In this document: positions 1 to 6,067 of the stretch, piece after piece
How positions within the stretch are numbered: the stretch's first letter is position 1
Layout: the number at the start of each line of letters is the position of its first letter
The notes under the pieces: generated by a model
The model's database searches: none
What the model was told of the DNA's origin: nothing
The model's input: the letters and a program-made list of their open reading frames with translations, nothing else
Made by a program: the position numbers and the translations under genes
Assembly (NCBI GenBank): GCA_964606765.1
Contig: CAZSIR010000139.1
Location: 1 to 7,715 of the forward strand
Origin: Ga0077527 sp964606765
Lineage (GTDB): Bacteria > Pseudomonadota > Gammaproteobacteria > Burkholderiales > SG8-41
Direction of reading: 5' to 3'
DNA length: 7,715 bases

Positions 1-2
1 CC

Positions 3-599
3 GCCAACTCCCGCGCCCTCCGCGTCATCTGGATGGCCGCCGAACTCGGCCTGAAATACGAGCACAGCGACTGGCTGCCGCGCTCAGCCGACACGCAGAC
101 CGCCGCCTACCGCGCGCTGAATCCGAACGGCCGCGTGCCGACCATCGACGACGACGGCTTCATCCTGTCGGAATCGATGGCGATCAACATCTATCTTGCG
201 AAAAAGCACAACAGCCCGCTGTGGCCCGGCGATACGAAGCAGCAGGCGCTGGTCATGCAATGGAGCCTGTGGGAAACCGATCGTCTCGACCGCCAGATCG
301 TCGATTACGCGCGCCACACCGTCGCGCTGCCGGAGGCTGAACGCAAGGCCGACATCGCCTCTGCAGCCTGGAAACAGGTCGCGCCCGCATTCGACGTGCT
401 GGAAACCTCGCTCACCGAATCCACCTGGCTGATCGGCGAAACCTTCACCGTGGCGGACGTCAATGTCGCCGGCGCGCTGTACCGCGCGCTGTCGGTCGAC
501 ACCGGCAAATGGGTGCGCCTCAACCACTGGCTGAAGCGCTGCTGGGAGCGGCCCGCGGCGAAAACCGCGCGGGCAATACGCGAGGGCAGCGAAAAATAA
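3..599 (+). CDS. Glutathione S-transferase family protein (5' end missing)
   Basis: Cytosolic-type glutathione S-transferase, expected to conjugate glutathione to electrophiles or use it in a related reaction; the substrate cannot be told. Open from the first complete codon at position 3 to a TAA, 198 residues visible. The ATG at 33 is internal: the codons before it read ANSRALRVIW, the normal first helix of the thioredoxin-like N domain, so the true start and the catalytic Ser/Cys/Tyr region lie upstream of the window. Counting from position 3, residues 40-46 (NPNGRVP) hold the cis-proline loop, and residues 56-58 (SES) are the Glu-Ser pair that binds the gamma-glutamyl group. The helical C domain follows, with the FTVAD N-capping motif at 148-152. 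Allowing for about 10 lost residues, the length is normal for the family. GST membership is secure; the subclass is not assigned. Confidence 0.93.
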   Translation, partial: ANSRALRVIWMAAELGLKYEHSDWLPRSADTQTAAYRALNPNGRVPTIDDDGFILSESMAINIYLAKKHNSPLWPGDTKQQALVMQWSLWETDRLDRQIVDYARHTVALPEAERKADIASAAWKQVAPAFDVLETSLTESTWLIGETFTVADVNVAGALYRALSVDTGKWVRLNHWLKRCWERPAAKTARAIREGSEK

Positions 600-857
600 T
601 TTCGCTCCACCATTCGCCCCGTCCGGAATAGCCTATAAGCATTTGATTTTATTAAATATTTTTTAGTCAGGCACTGAGCCACCGCCGACCCCTGCCTCTC
701 GTATCTGGCAATTTCTTGCGCCGACGCGCCTGCCGCGGAGCCTGTTCCACATTCCGTCTTCACCCTCCCGCCAGCACGCCGTCCGGCGTAGGATGCATCA
801 CCGTCGTTCCGGCAATACAAAAATCCGCCGGCCGGTCGTCATCATCCAGGAGGAGCC
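600..857. other. Intergenic region with an AT-rich patch
   Basis: A 258-base gap between the GST stop and the hydrolase start. Bases about 632-665 are strikingly AT-rich (for example a 6-T run at 659-664) in an otherwise GC-rich window. This could be an UP element or promoter region, or the end of the GST transcript, but I could not find a -35/-10 pair with good spacing, nor a stem directly before the T run. A short inverted repeat, ACGCCG at 776-781 and CGGCGT at 784-789, can form a tight 5-bp hairpin with no T tract after it. No credible coding sequence is seen here: a minus-strand open frame crossing it is mostly antisense to the GST gene. Confidence 0.5.
848..855 (+). promoter_or_regulatory. 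Strong ribosome binding site for the hydrolase
   Basis: AGGAGGAG ends two bases before the ATG at 858; the core AGGAGG at 848-853 leaves a 4-base spacer. It is close to the full anti-Shine-Dalgarno complement and fixes the start at 858. Confidence 0.8.
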
Positions 858-1940
858 ATGTCGTCACCGCACCGTCGTGCTGCGCCGTTTTTCGCCGTCG
901 TATCCGCCGTTCTTCTCGTCTTCTGCTTCCATGCCGCATCCGCCGCGAACTACCCCGCAGCGAAGGAAGGCAGCTGGATCGCAAAGGATTTCAGATTCCA
1001 CACCGGTGAAGTGATGCCGGAAGTCACGCTGCACTACCGTACCGTCGGCGAACCCGGCGGCGAACCGGTGCTGATCCTGCACGGCACGGCGGGCAACGGC
1101 GGCAACATGCTGACGCGCAACTTTGCCGAAGAACTGTTCGGCCCCGGCCAGCCGCTGGATGCGACGAAATATTTCATCATCCTGCCCGACGCGCTGGGCA
1201 GCGGCAAATCGACGCGGCCCTCGAGCAGCGGCCTGCGCATGAAATTCCCCAAATACAACTATGATGACATGGTGCAGGCGCAGTACCGGCTGGTCACCGA
1301 AGGCCTCAACATCAAGCGCCTGCGCCTGGTGATCGGCAATTCGATGGGCGGCATGCAGGTGTGGAACTGGGCCACCACCTATCCGGACATGATGGACATC
1401 GCGGTGCCCATGGCCTGCCAGCCGGGCGCGATGTCGGGCCGCAACTGGATGATGCGCCGCCTGCTCGCCGACTCGATCCGCAACGATCCGGAATGGAACA
1501 ACGGCAACTACAGCGCCCAGCCGCGCAACATGCAGCGGCTGCTGACCTATTTCTCCATCGCCACGTCAAACGGCAACATCGCGCTCTACAACGCGGCGCC
1601 CACTTCCGCGCAGGGCGACGCACTGCTGGCAAAACGGCTGGCAGCGCCCTTCCGCGGCGACGCCAATGACGTGCTGTATCAATGGGAATCCTCCGCCGAC
1701 TACGATCCGTCGCCGCGACTGGAACGCATCACGGCCGCCGTGCTGGCGATCAACTCGGCGGATGATGAGCGCAATCCGGCTTCGCTCGGCATGATGGAGT
1801 CCGCGATGAAACGCGTGAAAAACGGCCGCCTTCTGCTGATTCCGGAAAGCGCCGAAACCCGAGGCCACAGCACCACCGGCATGGCGAAGTTCTACAAGAA
1901 GGAACTGGCGGAAGTGCTGGAGAAAACGCCGCGGCGCTGA
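858..1940 (+). CDS. Secreted alpha/beta hydrolase, homoserine O-acetyltransferase (MetX-like) fold
   Basis: A 360-residue alpha/beta-hydrolase related to the MetX acyltransferase group. Residues 1-29 form a Sec signal peptide: basic SPHRR, a hydrophobic stretch at about 10-24, then an Ala-Ser-Ala cleavage site at 27-29. The mature enzyme should therefore act in the periplasm or outside the cell. The LHGTAGNG segment (74-81) is the oxyanion region, GNSMGGM (160-166) is the nucleophile elbow with Ser162, Asp302 or Asp303 in SADDERNP is the acid, and His337 in RGHSTTG completes the triad. The NDPEWNNGNY segment (209-218) resembles the lid region of MetX proteins. MetX itself is cytosolic and uses acetyl-CoA, so an exported relative is unlikely to make O-acetylhomoserine; an esterase or other hydrolase role is more plausible, substrate unknown. 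The start is supported by the strong RBS just upstream. The binding-protein gene follows on the same strand after 110 bases. Confidence 0.9.
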   Translation: MSSPHRRAAPFFAVVSAVLLVFCFHAASAANYPAAKEGSWIAKDFRFHTGEVMPEVTLHYRTVGEPGGEPVLILHGTAGNGGNMLTRNFAEELFGPGQPLDATKYFIILPDALGSGKSTRPSSSGLRMKFPKYNYDDMVQAQYRLVTEGLNIKRLRLVIGNSMGGMQVWNWATTYPDMMDIAVPMACQPGAMSGRNWMMRRLLADSIRNDPEWNNGNYSAQPRNMQRLLTYFSIATSNGNIALYNAAPTSAQGDALLAKRLAAPFRGDANDVLYQWESSADYDPSPRLERITAAVLAINSADDERNPASLGMMESAMKRVKNGRLLLIPESAETRGHSTTGMAKFYKKELAEVLEKTPRR

Positions 1941-1955
1941 TTGCCCGTTCCGACG

Positions 1956-1985
1956 CAAACGCCGGCTGACAAACACCGGCGTTTG
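1956..1985. repeat. Perfect 10-bp inverted repeat (hairpin or operator)
   Basis: CAAACGCCGG at 1956-1965 is the exact reverse complement of CCGGCGTTTG at 1976-1985, with a 10-base loop. It lies 15 bases after the hydrolase stop, where a terminator would be expected, and the GC-rich stem would be stable in RNA. However, neither strand has a T tract after the stem, so it is not a textbook intrinsic terminator. Because a promoter overlaps it, a regulator-binding palindrome is an equal possibility. Confidence 0.65.
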
Positions 1986-1995
1986 AACCTACAAT
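1966..1995 (+). promoter_or_regulatory. Predicted sigma70-type promoter for the binding-protein gene
   Basis: The -35 CTGACA at 1966-1971 matches TTGACA at 5 of 6 positions. An 18-base spacer follows, then the -10 TACAAT at 1990-1995 (5 of 6). Transcription would start near 2002, giving a 5' leader of about 50 bases that includes the RBS at 2035-2041. The -35 sits entirely in the loop of the inverted repeat at 1956-1985, and the right arm fills part of the spacer. This suggests the binding-protein gene has its own start and is not dependent on read-through from the hydrolase. Confidence 0.55.
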
Positions 1996-2034
1996 CGTTC
2001 GCAACGGCAATACAGTCAAACAACAGCCGTCGAT

Positions 2035-2041
2035 GGAGGAG
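2035..2041 (+). promoter_or_regulatory. Ribosome binding site that decides the binding-protein start
   Basis: GGAGGAG ends 9 bases before the ATG at 2051. It overlaps the upstream in-frame ATG at 2033, which has no RBS of its own, so 2051 is the preferred start. Confidence 0.75.
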
Positions 2042-2050
2042 AACAAAAAC

Positions 2051-3037
2051 ATGCGCACCCGTACGTTGTGGAATCTTGTTCCGCTGGCACCCCTGGTCTT
2101 TGCCCTGTCCGGCGGATGCATCGCCGCGCACGCCGCCGACAATTATCCCAACCGCCCGGTGCGCATCATCGTGCCCTATCCGCCGGGCGGCACCACCGAC
2201 CCCACCGCGCGCGCCTTTTCCGGCTGGTTCGCCGACAAATTCGGCACCACGATGGTCATCGACAACCGGCCCGGCGCCGGTTCGACGCTGGGCCACGGCC
2301 TCGCCGCCAAGGCCACGCCCGACGGCTATACGCTGGTGCTCGGCACCTCCGGCGGCCTGGTGGTCAGCGCGGCTTTCGGCACGAAACTGTCCTATGACCC
2401 GGTGAAGGATTTCACGCCGATCGGCATCGGCGTCTATGTGCCCTTCCTGATCGTCGTGCATCCGTCAGTGCCGGCAAAAAATGTGCGGGAGCTGGTTGAA
2501 CTCGCCAAGGCCCAGCCGGGCAAGATCAATTTCGCCTCACCCGGCACCGGCACCCCCAACCACCTCGGCATGGAACTGCTGACCTCGCTGACCGGTGCGA
2601 AATTCACGCACGTGCCGTACAAGGGCGGCGGCGCAGCGACGGTGGATTTGCTAGCCGGCCGGGTGCAGGCCATTTTCGGCGGCGCCGCGCCCTGGCAGCC
2701 GCACATGGCCACCGGCAAGGTGCGCGCGATTGCCATCGGCCACCCGCAGCGCCTGCCGCAATTGCCGGACATCCCGGCGATCGCGGAAACCTATCCGGGC
2801 TTCAACAACACCACCTGGTACGGCTTCCTCGGCCCTGCCGGCACACCGGCGCATGTGGTGAAAAAGGTCAACGCCGAAATGAAAAACGCAGTCGCCGACG
2901 CCGCCTTCATCAAGCACCTTGAAGCCATCGGCATGGTGCCGACCTCCACCACGCCGCAGGAAATGGGCAGCATGATCCGCAGCGAGCTTGCGCGCTGGAA
3001 AAAAGTCGTGGCCGACGCCGGCATCAAGCCGGACTGA
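2051..3037 (+). CDS. Periplasmic Bug/TctC-family solute-binding protein
   Basis: A 328-residue tripartite tricarboxylate transporter (TTT) binding protein, which captures a small carboxylate or similar solute in the periplasm. The signal peptide covers residues 1-29, with cleavage likely after AHA. The mature protein begins with the family's opening NYPNRPVRIIVPYPPGG (31-47), where the PPGG loop and following TTD contact the ligand in known structures. Other family marks are DNRPGAGSTLG (71-81), DGYTL (91-95), NFASPGTGT (160-168) and HVPYKGG (187-193). Length is normal. The upstream in-frame ATG at 2033 would add MEENKN, but the Shine-Dalgarno overlaps that codon. No membrane partners (TctA/TctB-like) lie in the window, so this is an orphan binding protein, as most Bug proteins are. 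The ligand cannot be inferred, though the secreted hydrolase upstream hints at a hydrolysis product. The SGGC segment (20-23) is a poor lipobox, so a soluble form is favoured. Confidence 0.93.
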   Translation: MRTRTLWNLVPLAPLVFALSGGCIAAHAADNYPNRPVRIIVPYPPGGTTDPTARAFSGWFADKFGTTMVIDNRPGAGSTLGHGLAAKATPDGYTLVLGTSGGLVVSAAFGTKLSYDPVKDFTPIGIGVYVPFLIVVHPSVPAKNVRELVELAKAQPGKINFASPGTGTPNHLGMELLTSLTGAKFTHVPYKGGGAATVDLLAGRVQAIFGGAAPWQPHMATGKVRAIAIGHPQRLPQLPDIPAIAETYPGFNNTTWYGFLGPAGTPAHVVKKVNAEMKNAVADAAFIKHLEAIGMVPTSTTPQEMGSMIRSELARWKKVVADAGIKPD

Positions 3038-3044
3038 ACGCCAT

Positions 3045-4463
3045 TCAGCGGTTGATCAGCCGGTGCAGGTGCCTGCCGAAATCGGTGTTGTCCTGATAGC
3101 CGCGGAACAATTGCGCACCTGGCCCCATCGCACCCACGGCCACCGGCTCCGGGGTGTGGCCAGAAGTGCCCCAGTAGAAACCGGTCTGCCGTGCGATCAT
3201 CCGTCCCAGCAGGTTCTGCGGCAGGTATGAAAAATTGCGCTCGATGGTTTGTCCTTCAAGCAGCAGCCTGCGCAGATCGGGATCCATGCGGAAACCGGGA
3301 AAATTTTTCGCCAGCAACGCGTCCAGCATCTCGCCTGAAGGTTTTTTGCCGAGTTTTTCCTTCACCATGCTCAGCGACATGGTGATGCGCTCCAGCATGC
3401 GAAACTGTTCGTCCCCGGCATAAAACCGGTTCCTGCCGGACAGCTCACTGAGATCCCTCAATGCATAGGTCGGAGAAAACCCGCCGGTCTCATGGTCGCC
3501 GGTGATGATCACCAGCGTGTCCGGATTGCTGCGCTGGAATTCAAGCGCCACCTTCACCGCGTCGTCAAAGGCCCACAATGCACGCATCAGCGAAGCCGCG
3601 TCGTTGGCATGCGAAGCCGTATCGGTATTTTCATTTTCAATCAGCAGCACAAAACCGTTGGGACTGTCCTGCGACAGCGCCTTCAGTGCCGCCGTCGCCA
3701 TCTCCGCTGTTGCAGGCTCCCGCAGCGGATCACGGTCAACTTCAAAATCCATGTCCTCGTCGGCAAACAATCCGAGCACCCTGCCACCGCTGGCCGCTTT
3801 CAATTCGGCAGTATTACGGGCAATGTAGTGACCCCGGGCGCGGAAGGCGGCAATGATGTCCTTGCCGTCCTTGCGTTTCCCCCCGCCAACGCCGGCCGGC
3901 AAAAAATATTCGGCCGCTCCGCCCAACAACACATCGGGATCCAGTTCGTTCAACAGATTCACCAGCACCTGTGAATCGCGGCGCGATTTGGCGTTGACCG
4001 CAAAAGCCGCCGGCGTCGCATCATAAACGGTGGCGGTGGTCACCAAACCGATGCGCTTGCCGGCCGCCTTCGCCGCCTGCATCACGGTTTTCTGCGGCTT
4101 GCCGTCGGGCGTGATCGACACCGCGCCGTTGACGACCTTGTGGCCCGTGGACATCGCCGAGGCTGCCGCCGCCGAATCAGTGACATAAACATCGTGCGGC
4201 TGCGTCGACAGCAGTCCGAGTGTGCCATCGCGGAAAACAATGTCCGTGGTGGCGAACGGCTGCCGGCGCAGGACTGCACTTGATCGCTTGCCGAAATCCC
4301 ACTGCACCGGCGCGACGCCATCGGCGAACAGAATGATGATGTTTTTCGGCGTGGCGGCCGCCGGACCCGGTGCCTGCGGATTGCCGGCACAGCCCGCCAG
4401 CACAAGCACGGCGGCAAAAAGCGCAGCCCCGCCGCGCAAGCACCGGCTGATCAAGTCATTCAT
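3045..4463 (-). CDS. Alkaline phosphatase (PhoA superfamily), predicted lipoprotein
   Basis: A 472-residue metal-dependent phosphomonoesterase. Residues 1-25 form a lipoprotein signal ending in the lipobox LAGC with Cys25, so it should be membrane-anchored and act outside the cytoplasm. Numbered from this start, it keeps the E. coli PhoA active site: Asp48 in FADG, the nucleophile Ser97 in VTDSAA, DAT at 148-150 (equivalent to Asp153/Thr155), Arg161 in KSRR, Glu276, Asp281 and His285 in the IENENTDTASH segment, Asp323-His324 in TGDHETGG, and His436 in TSGHTPE. The E. coli Lys328 position is Thr282 here. An in-frame ATG pair at 4491-4496 would add 11 residues, but the purine-rich RBS at 4467-4475 and the standard n-region favour the start at 4463. 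It is convergent with the binding-protein gene, 7 bases away, and 89 bases downstream of the MATE gene. Phosphatase family is secure; the substrate, and whether phosphate starvation controls it, are not shown. Confidence 0.92.
   Translation of the reverse strand: MNDLISRCLRGGAALFAAVLVLAGCAGNPQAPGPAAATPKNIIILFADGVAPVQWDFGKRSSAVLRRQPFATTDIVFRDGTLGLLSTQPHDVYVTDSAAAASAMSTGHKVVNGAVSITPDGKPQKTVMQAAKAAGKRIGLVTTATVYDATPAAFAVNAKSRRDSQVLVNLLNELDPDVLLGGAAEYFLPAGVGGGKRKDGKDIIAAFRARGHYIARNTAELKAASGGRVLGLFADEDMDFEVDRDPLREPATAEMATAALKALSQDSPNGFVLLIENENTDTASHANDAASLMRALWAFDDAVKVALEFQRSNPDTLVIITGDHETGGFSPTYALRDLSELSGRNRFYAGDEQFRMLERITMSLSMVKEKLGKKPSGEMLDALLAKNFPGFRMDPDLRRLLLEGQTIERNFSYLPQNLLGRMIARQTGFYWGTSGHTPEPVAVGAMGPGAQLFRGYQDNTDFGRHLHRLINR
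3052..4454. repeat. 15-bp perfect inverted repeat bracketing the phosphatase gene
   Basis: The 15 bases TTGATCAGCCGGTGC at 3052-3066 recur as their exact reverse complement at 4440-4454. One arm lies in the last codons of the phosphatase gene (HRLIN) and the other in its first codons (LISRC), so the repeat encloses nearly the whole reading frame. The match stops at one base on each side. Both arms contain the palindrome TGATCA. It may be coincidence; no recombinase is present in the window. Confidence 0.5.
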
Positions 4464-4466
4464 GGT

Positions 4467-4475
4467 CTCCCCCTT
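4467..4475 (-). promoter_or_regulatory. Ribosome binding site supporting the phosphatase start at 4463
   Basis: On the minus strand the bases read AAGGGGGAG, then ACC and the ATG. The alternative ATG codons at 4491-4496 have only a weak GGAA before them. This is the main reason for the shorter N terminus. Confidence 0.55.
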
Positions 4476-4491
4476 GTCTGACCTCGTGTCC

Positions 4492-4519
4492 ATCATATTC
4501 CAAACCGGAATGCCGCAAA
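4492..4519 (-). promoter_or_regulatory. Weak candidate promoter for the phosphatase
   Basis: On the minus strand TATGAT (4492-4497) is a 5-of-6 match to the -10 consensus, with TTTGCG (4514-4519, 3 of 6) 16 bases upstream. Transcription would start near 4485, downstream of the alternative ATG pair, which fits the start at 4463. The -35 is poor, so co-transcription from the MATE gene remains possible. Two small inverted repeats lie in or beside it: ATTCC/GGAAT at 4497-4511 and AAACGG/CCGTTT at 4517-4531. Confidence 0.28.
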
Positions 4520-4552
4520 CGGACCCCGTTTATGCAACCGCCGCGGCAACAA

Positions 4553-5920
4553 TCATCCCTTGCCCACGCGCCATACCCGCCATTCGACGGTGGCGGCGGC
4601 ACTGACGCCGTAAACCAGCATCGCCAGCCCGATCACCACAAACAACGCATTGAGCGTGCCTCCATGCCAGTGCAGCACGGCATAACCGCCGCCGACGGCA
4701 AGCACAAAGCGCAGGCTGCCCGCCAGCACCGGCCACATCACCCGTCCCGCGCCCTGTGAAGCAAAGTACAGCGCAACACCGATGCCGAGGAAGGCATAAC
4801 AAGGTCCGGCAATGCGCAAATAGGCATAGCCTGCATCCAGCACCGCGGCTTCGCTGCTGAACATGCCCGCCCACAGCCCCGGCCACAGCGCGACCAGCAA
4901 GCCGACGCCGCCGGTCACGCCGGCCGCCATGCCGGTGCCGGTCCAGGTGATGCGCCGGGCACGGCGGATATCACCCGCCCCGAAACAGGTGCCGACCATC
5001 ACCACCATGGCCGAACCGATCGCGAACACCACCGGGATCTGCATCAGCTCCAAGCGAACGCCCAGCCCGTAACCGGCCAATGCCGCCGTGCCGAAAGCGC
5101 CGACCAGCCCGGTGACCAGCACCGCGGTCGCGACCGTCTGCACGGCATTGAAGGAAGACGGCACGCCCACCGCCAGGATGTCGCCGAACAGCTGCGTGCT
5201 GAAGGATTTGCCGTCAACGCGCAAAGCCAGGCCGGTTTTCCCGGTCAGGATGTACCAGGTGAACGCCAGCGCAGCCGCGCCGAACGAACAGAGGGTCGCA
5301 ATGCCGGCGCCCGCAATACCCAGCGCAGCGAATGGCCCCCAACCCAGCACCAGTGCACCACACAGCGGAATCTGCAGCAGCGCGGCGACGCCCAGTACCA
5401 GCGCCGGCACCACCATGTTGCCGGTGCCGCGGATGACATTGGCGAGGATGTTGCACAGCCAGATCACCACGGCGCCGCCAAAAATGATGGCGGAATACAC
5501 GGTGGCATGGCCCAGCACGGGACCGCTGCCGCCAAGCAGGGCGTACAGGGCCGAACCGGCGGACAGCATCAGCAGCGTGAACAGCAGACCGAAAGCGATG
5601 GCAATGACGACTGCGTGCAGCGCCAGCCGCCCCGCCCTGTCCGTATCTCCCGCGCCCAGCGCGCGGGCAATCGATGATGAAACGCCGCCGCCCATCGCGC
5701 CGGCGGACATCATCTGCATCAGCATCAGGATCGGAAAAACCAGCGCCAGACCCGCCAGCCCGTCAGTGCCGATCCTGCCGACAAACCAGGTGTCGGCAAA
5801 ACTGACCAGGGCCTGGATCAGGGCCAGCGCCACATTGGGCAAAGCCAGCCGGAGCAATGTCGGCGCAATGGGCGCCGTGAGCAGGCTGGCCCGGCGCTGT
5901 TCGGCTGCGGTGACGGTCAT
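4553..5920 (-). CDS. MATE-family multidrug/cation exporter
   Basis: A 455-residue integral membrane antiporter of the multidrug and toxic compound extrusion family, expected to use a Na+ or H+ gradient to expel drugs or metabolites across the inner membrane. The sequence is almost wholly hydrophobic, compatible with 12 helices in two related halves. The first helix ends in FADTWFVGRIGTDGLAGLAL (41-60), the family's signature, with Asp43 at the position of the conserved TM1 acidic residue. NVIRGTGN (161-168) in the N lobe and ASQGAGRV (387-394) in the C lobe are matching repeat motifs. Length is typical. The start at 5920 has only a weak Shine-Dalgarno (AGG about 9 bases upstream). The gene is divergent from marR across a 147-base gap with several inverted repeats, and the phosphatase follows 89 bases downstream, so partial co-transcription is possible. 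The family call is secure; NorM-like versus DinF-like subgroup and the substrate are open. Confidence 0.93.
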   Translation of the reverse strand: MTVTAAEQRRASLLTAPIAPTLLRLALPNVALALIQALVSFADTWFVGRIGTDGLAGLALVFPILMLMQMMSAGAMGGGVSSSIARALGAGDTDRAGRLALHAVVIAIAFGLLFTLLMLSAGSALYALLGGSGPVLGHATVYSAIIFGGAVVIWLCNILANVIRGTGNMVVPALVLGVAALLQIPLCGALVLGWGPFAALGIAGAGIATLCSFGAAALAFTWYILTGKTGLALRVDGKSFSTQLFGDILAVGVPSSFNAVQTVATAVLVTGLVGAFGTAALAGYGLGVRLELMQIPVVFAIGSAMVVMVGTCFGAGDIRRARRITWTGTGMAAGVTGGVGLLVALWPGLWAGMFSSEAAVLDAGYAYLRIAGPCYAFLGIGVALYFASQGAGRVMWPVLAGSLRFVLAVGGGYAVLHWHGGTLNALFVVIGLAMLVYGVSAAATVEWRVWRVGKG

Positions 5921-5942
5921 GGCTGGGGCCTGGTTTTTCCCG

Positions 5943-5971
5943 ATTGTACTGCGCGCTCCGCATCCATTCAG
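5943..5971 (-). promoter_or_regulatory. Candidate promoter for the MATE gene
   Basis: On the minus strand, -10 TACAAT (5943-5948, 5 of 6) lies 17 bases from CTGAAT (5966-5971, 3 of 6 to TTGACA). Transcription would start about 16 bases before the ATG at 5920. The spacing is ideal but the -35 is weak, which would suit an activated or derepressed gene. Confidence 0.4.
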
Positions 5972-6005
5972 GGCCGAATAGGCCCGTCAGCGCGGTAAAC
6001 CGCGC
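5971..6005. repeat. Two adjacent inverted repeats in the divergent gap
   Basis: GGGCC at 5971-5975 pairs with GGCCC at 5981-5985. Five bases later GCGCGGT at 5990-5996 pairs with ACCGCGC at 5999-6005, giving a perfect 16-bp palindromic block with a 2-base centre. Neither is followed by a T tract. They lie just upstream of the MATE -35 and about 30-60 bases before the marR -10, so they are more likely protein-binding sites than terminators. Confidence 0.45.
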
Positions 6006-6035
6006 CCCAAAAGCGGCTGCCGGCATTCTATGGCT

Positions 6036-6059
6036 TTTTATGTGTATATGCACGTATAA
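6036..6059. promoter_or_regulatory. Imperfect palindrome over the marR -10 (candidate MarR operator)
   Basis: A 24-base dyad centred between 6047 and 6048, with 9 of 12 positions complementary (mismatches at 6038/6057, 6041/6054 and 6045/6050). The core is GTG, six bases, CAC. MarR-family dimers typically bind AT-rich palindromes of about this size over their own promoters, so this is the best candidate for autoregulation. Assignment is by position and symmetry only. Confidence 0.4.
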
Positions 6060-6060
6060 T
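6055..6060 (+). promoter_or_regulatory. Consensus -10 box of marR
   Basis: TATAAT, a perfect sigma70 -10 hexamer. No convincing -35 is found 16-18 bases upstream. Only 7 bases separate it from the marR ATG, so transcription should begin at or within a base or so of the start codon, giving a leaderless mRNA. Confidence 0.6.
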
Positions 6061-6067
6061 CGCCGCC

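Noticed and set aside
33..599. GST gene starting at the ATG at 33
   Set aside because: The ten codons before it continue the conserved first helix, so this Met is internal and the real start is outside the window.
305..820. 171-codon minus-strand open frame over the GST gene and the following gap
   Set aside because: About half is antisense to the GST gene, there is no recognisable motif, and no good RBS or promoter was seen.
2033..2050. Earlier ATG start for the binding protein
   Set aside because: It overlaps the Shine-Dalgarno that serves the ATG at 2051 and has no RBS itself.
1892..2461. 189-codon minus-strand open frame opposite the hydrolase end and binding-protein start
   Set aside because: Antisense to well-supported genes and their promoter; the composition is rich in Gly, Arg, Ala and His, typical of GC-rich shadow frames.
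3492..3974. 160-codon + strand open frame inside the phosphatase gene
   Set aside because: Antisense to conserved PhoA active-site coding sequence; no RBS or domain.
4517..4531. AAACGG/CCGTTT hairpin as a terminator between the MATE and phosphatase genes
   Set aside because: Only a 6-bp stem with a 3-base loop and no T tract on either strand; not enough to call a terminator.
5088..5981. 297-codon open frame on the + strand opposite the MATE gene
   Set aside because: It lies antisense to a clear MATE gene. The product is rich in Pro, Ser, Ala and Thr without domain logic, which is what antisense of a hydrophobic GC-rich gene gives.
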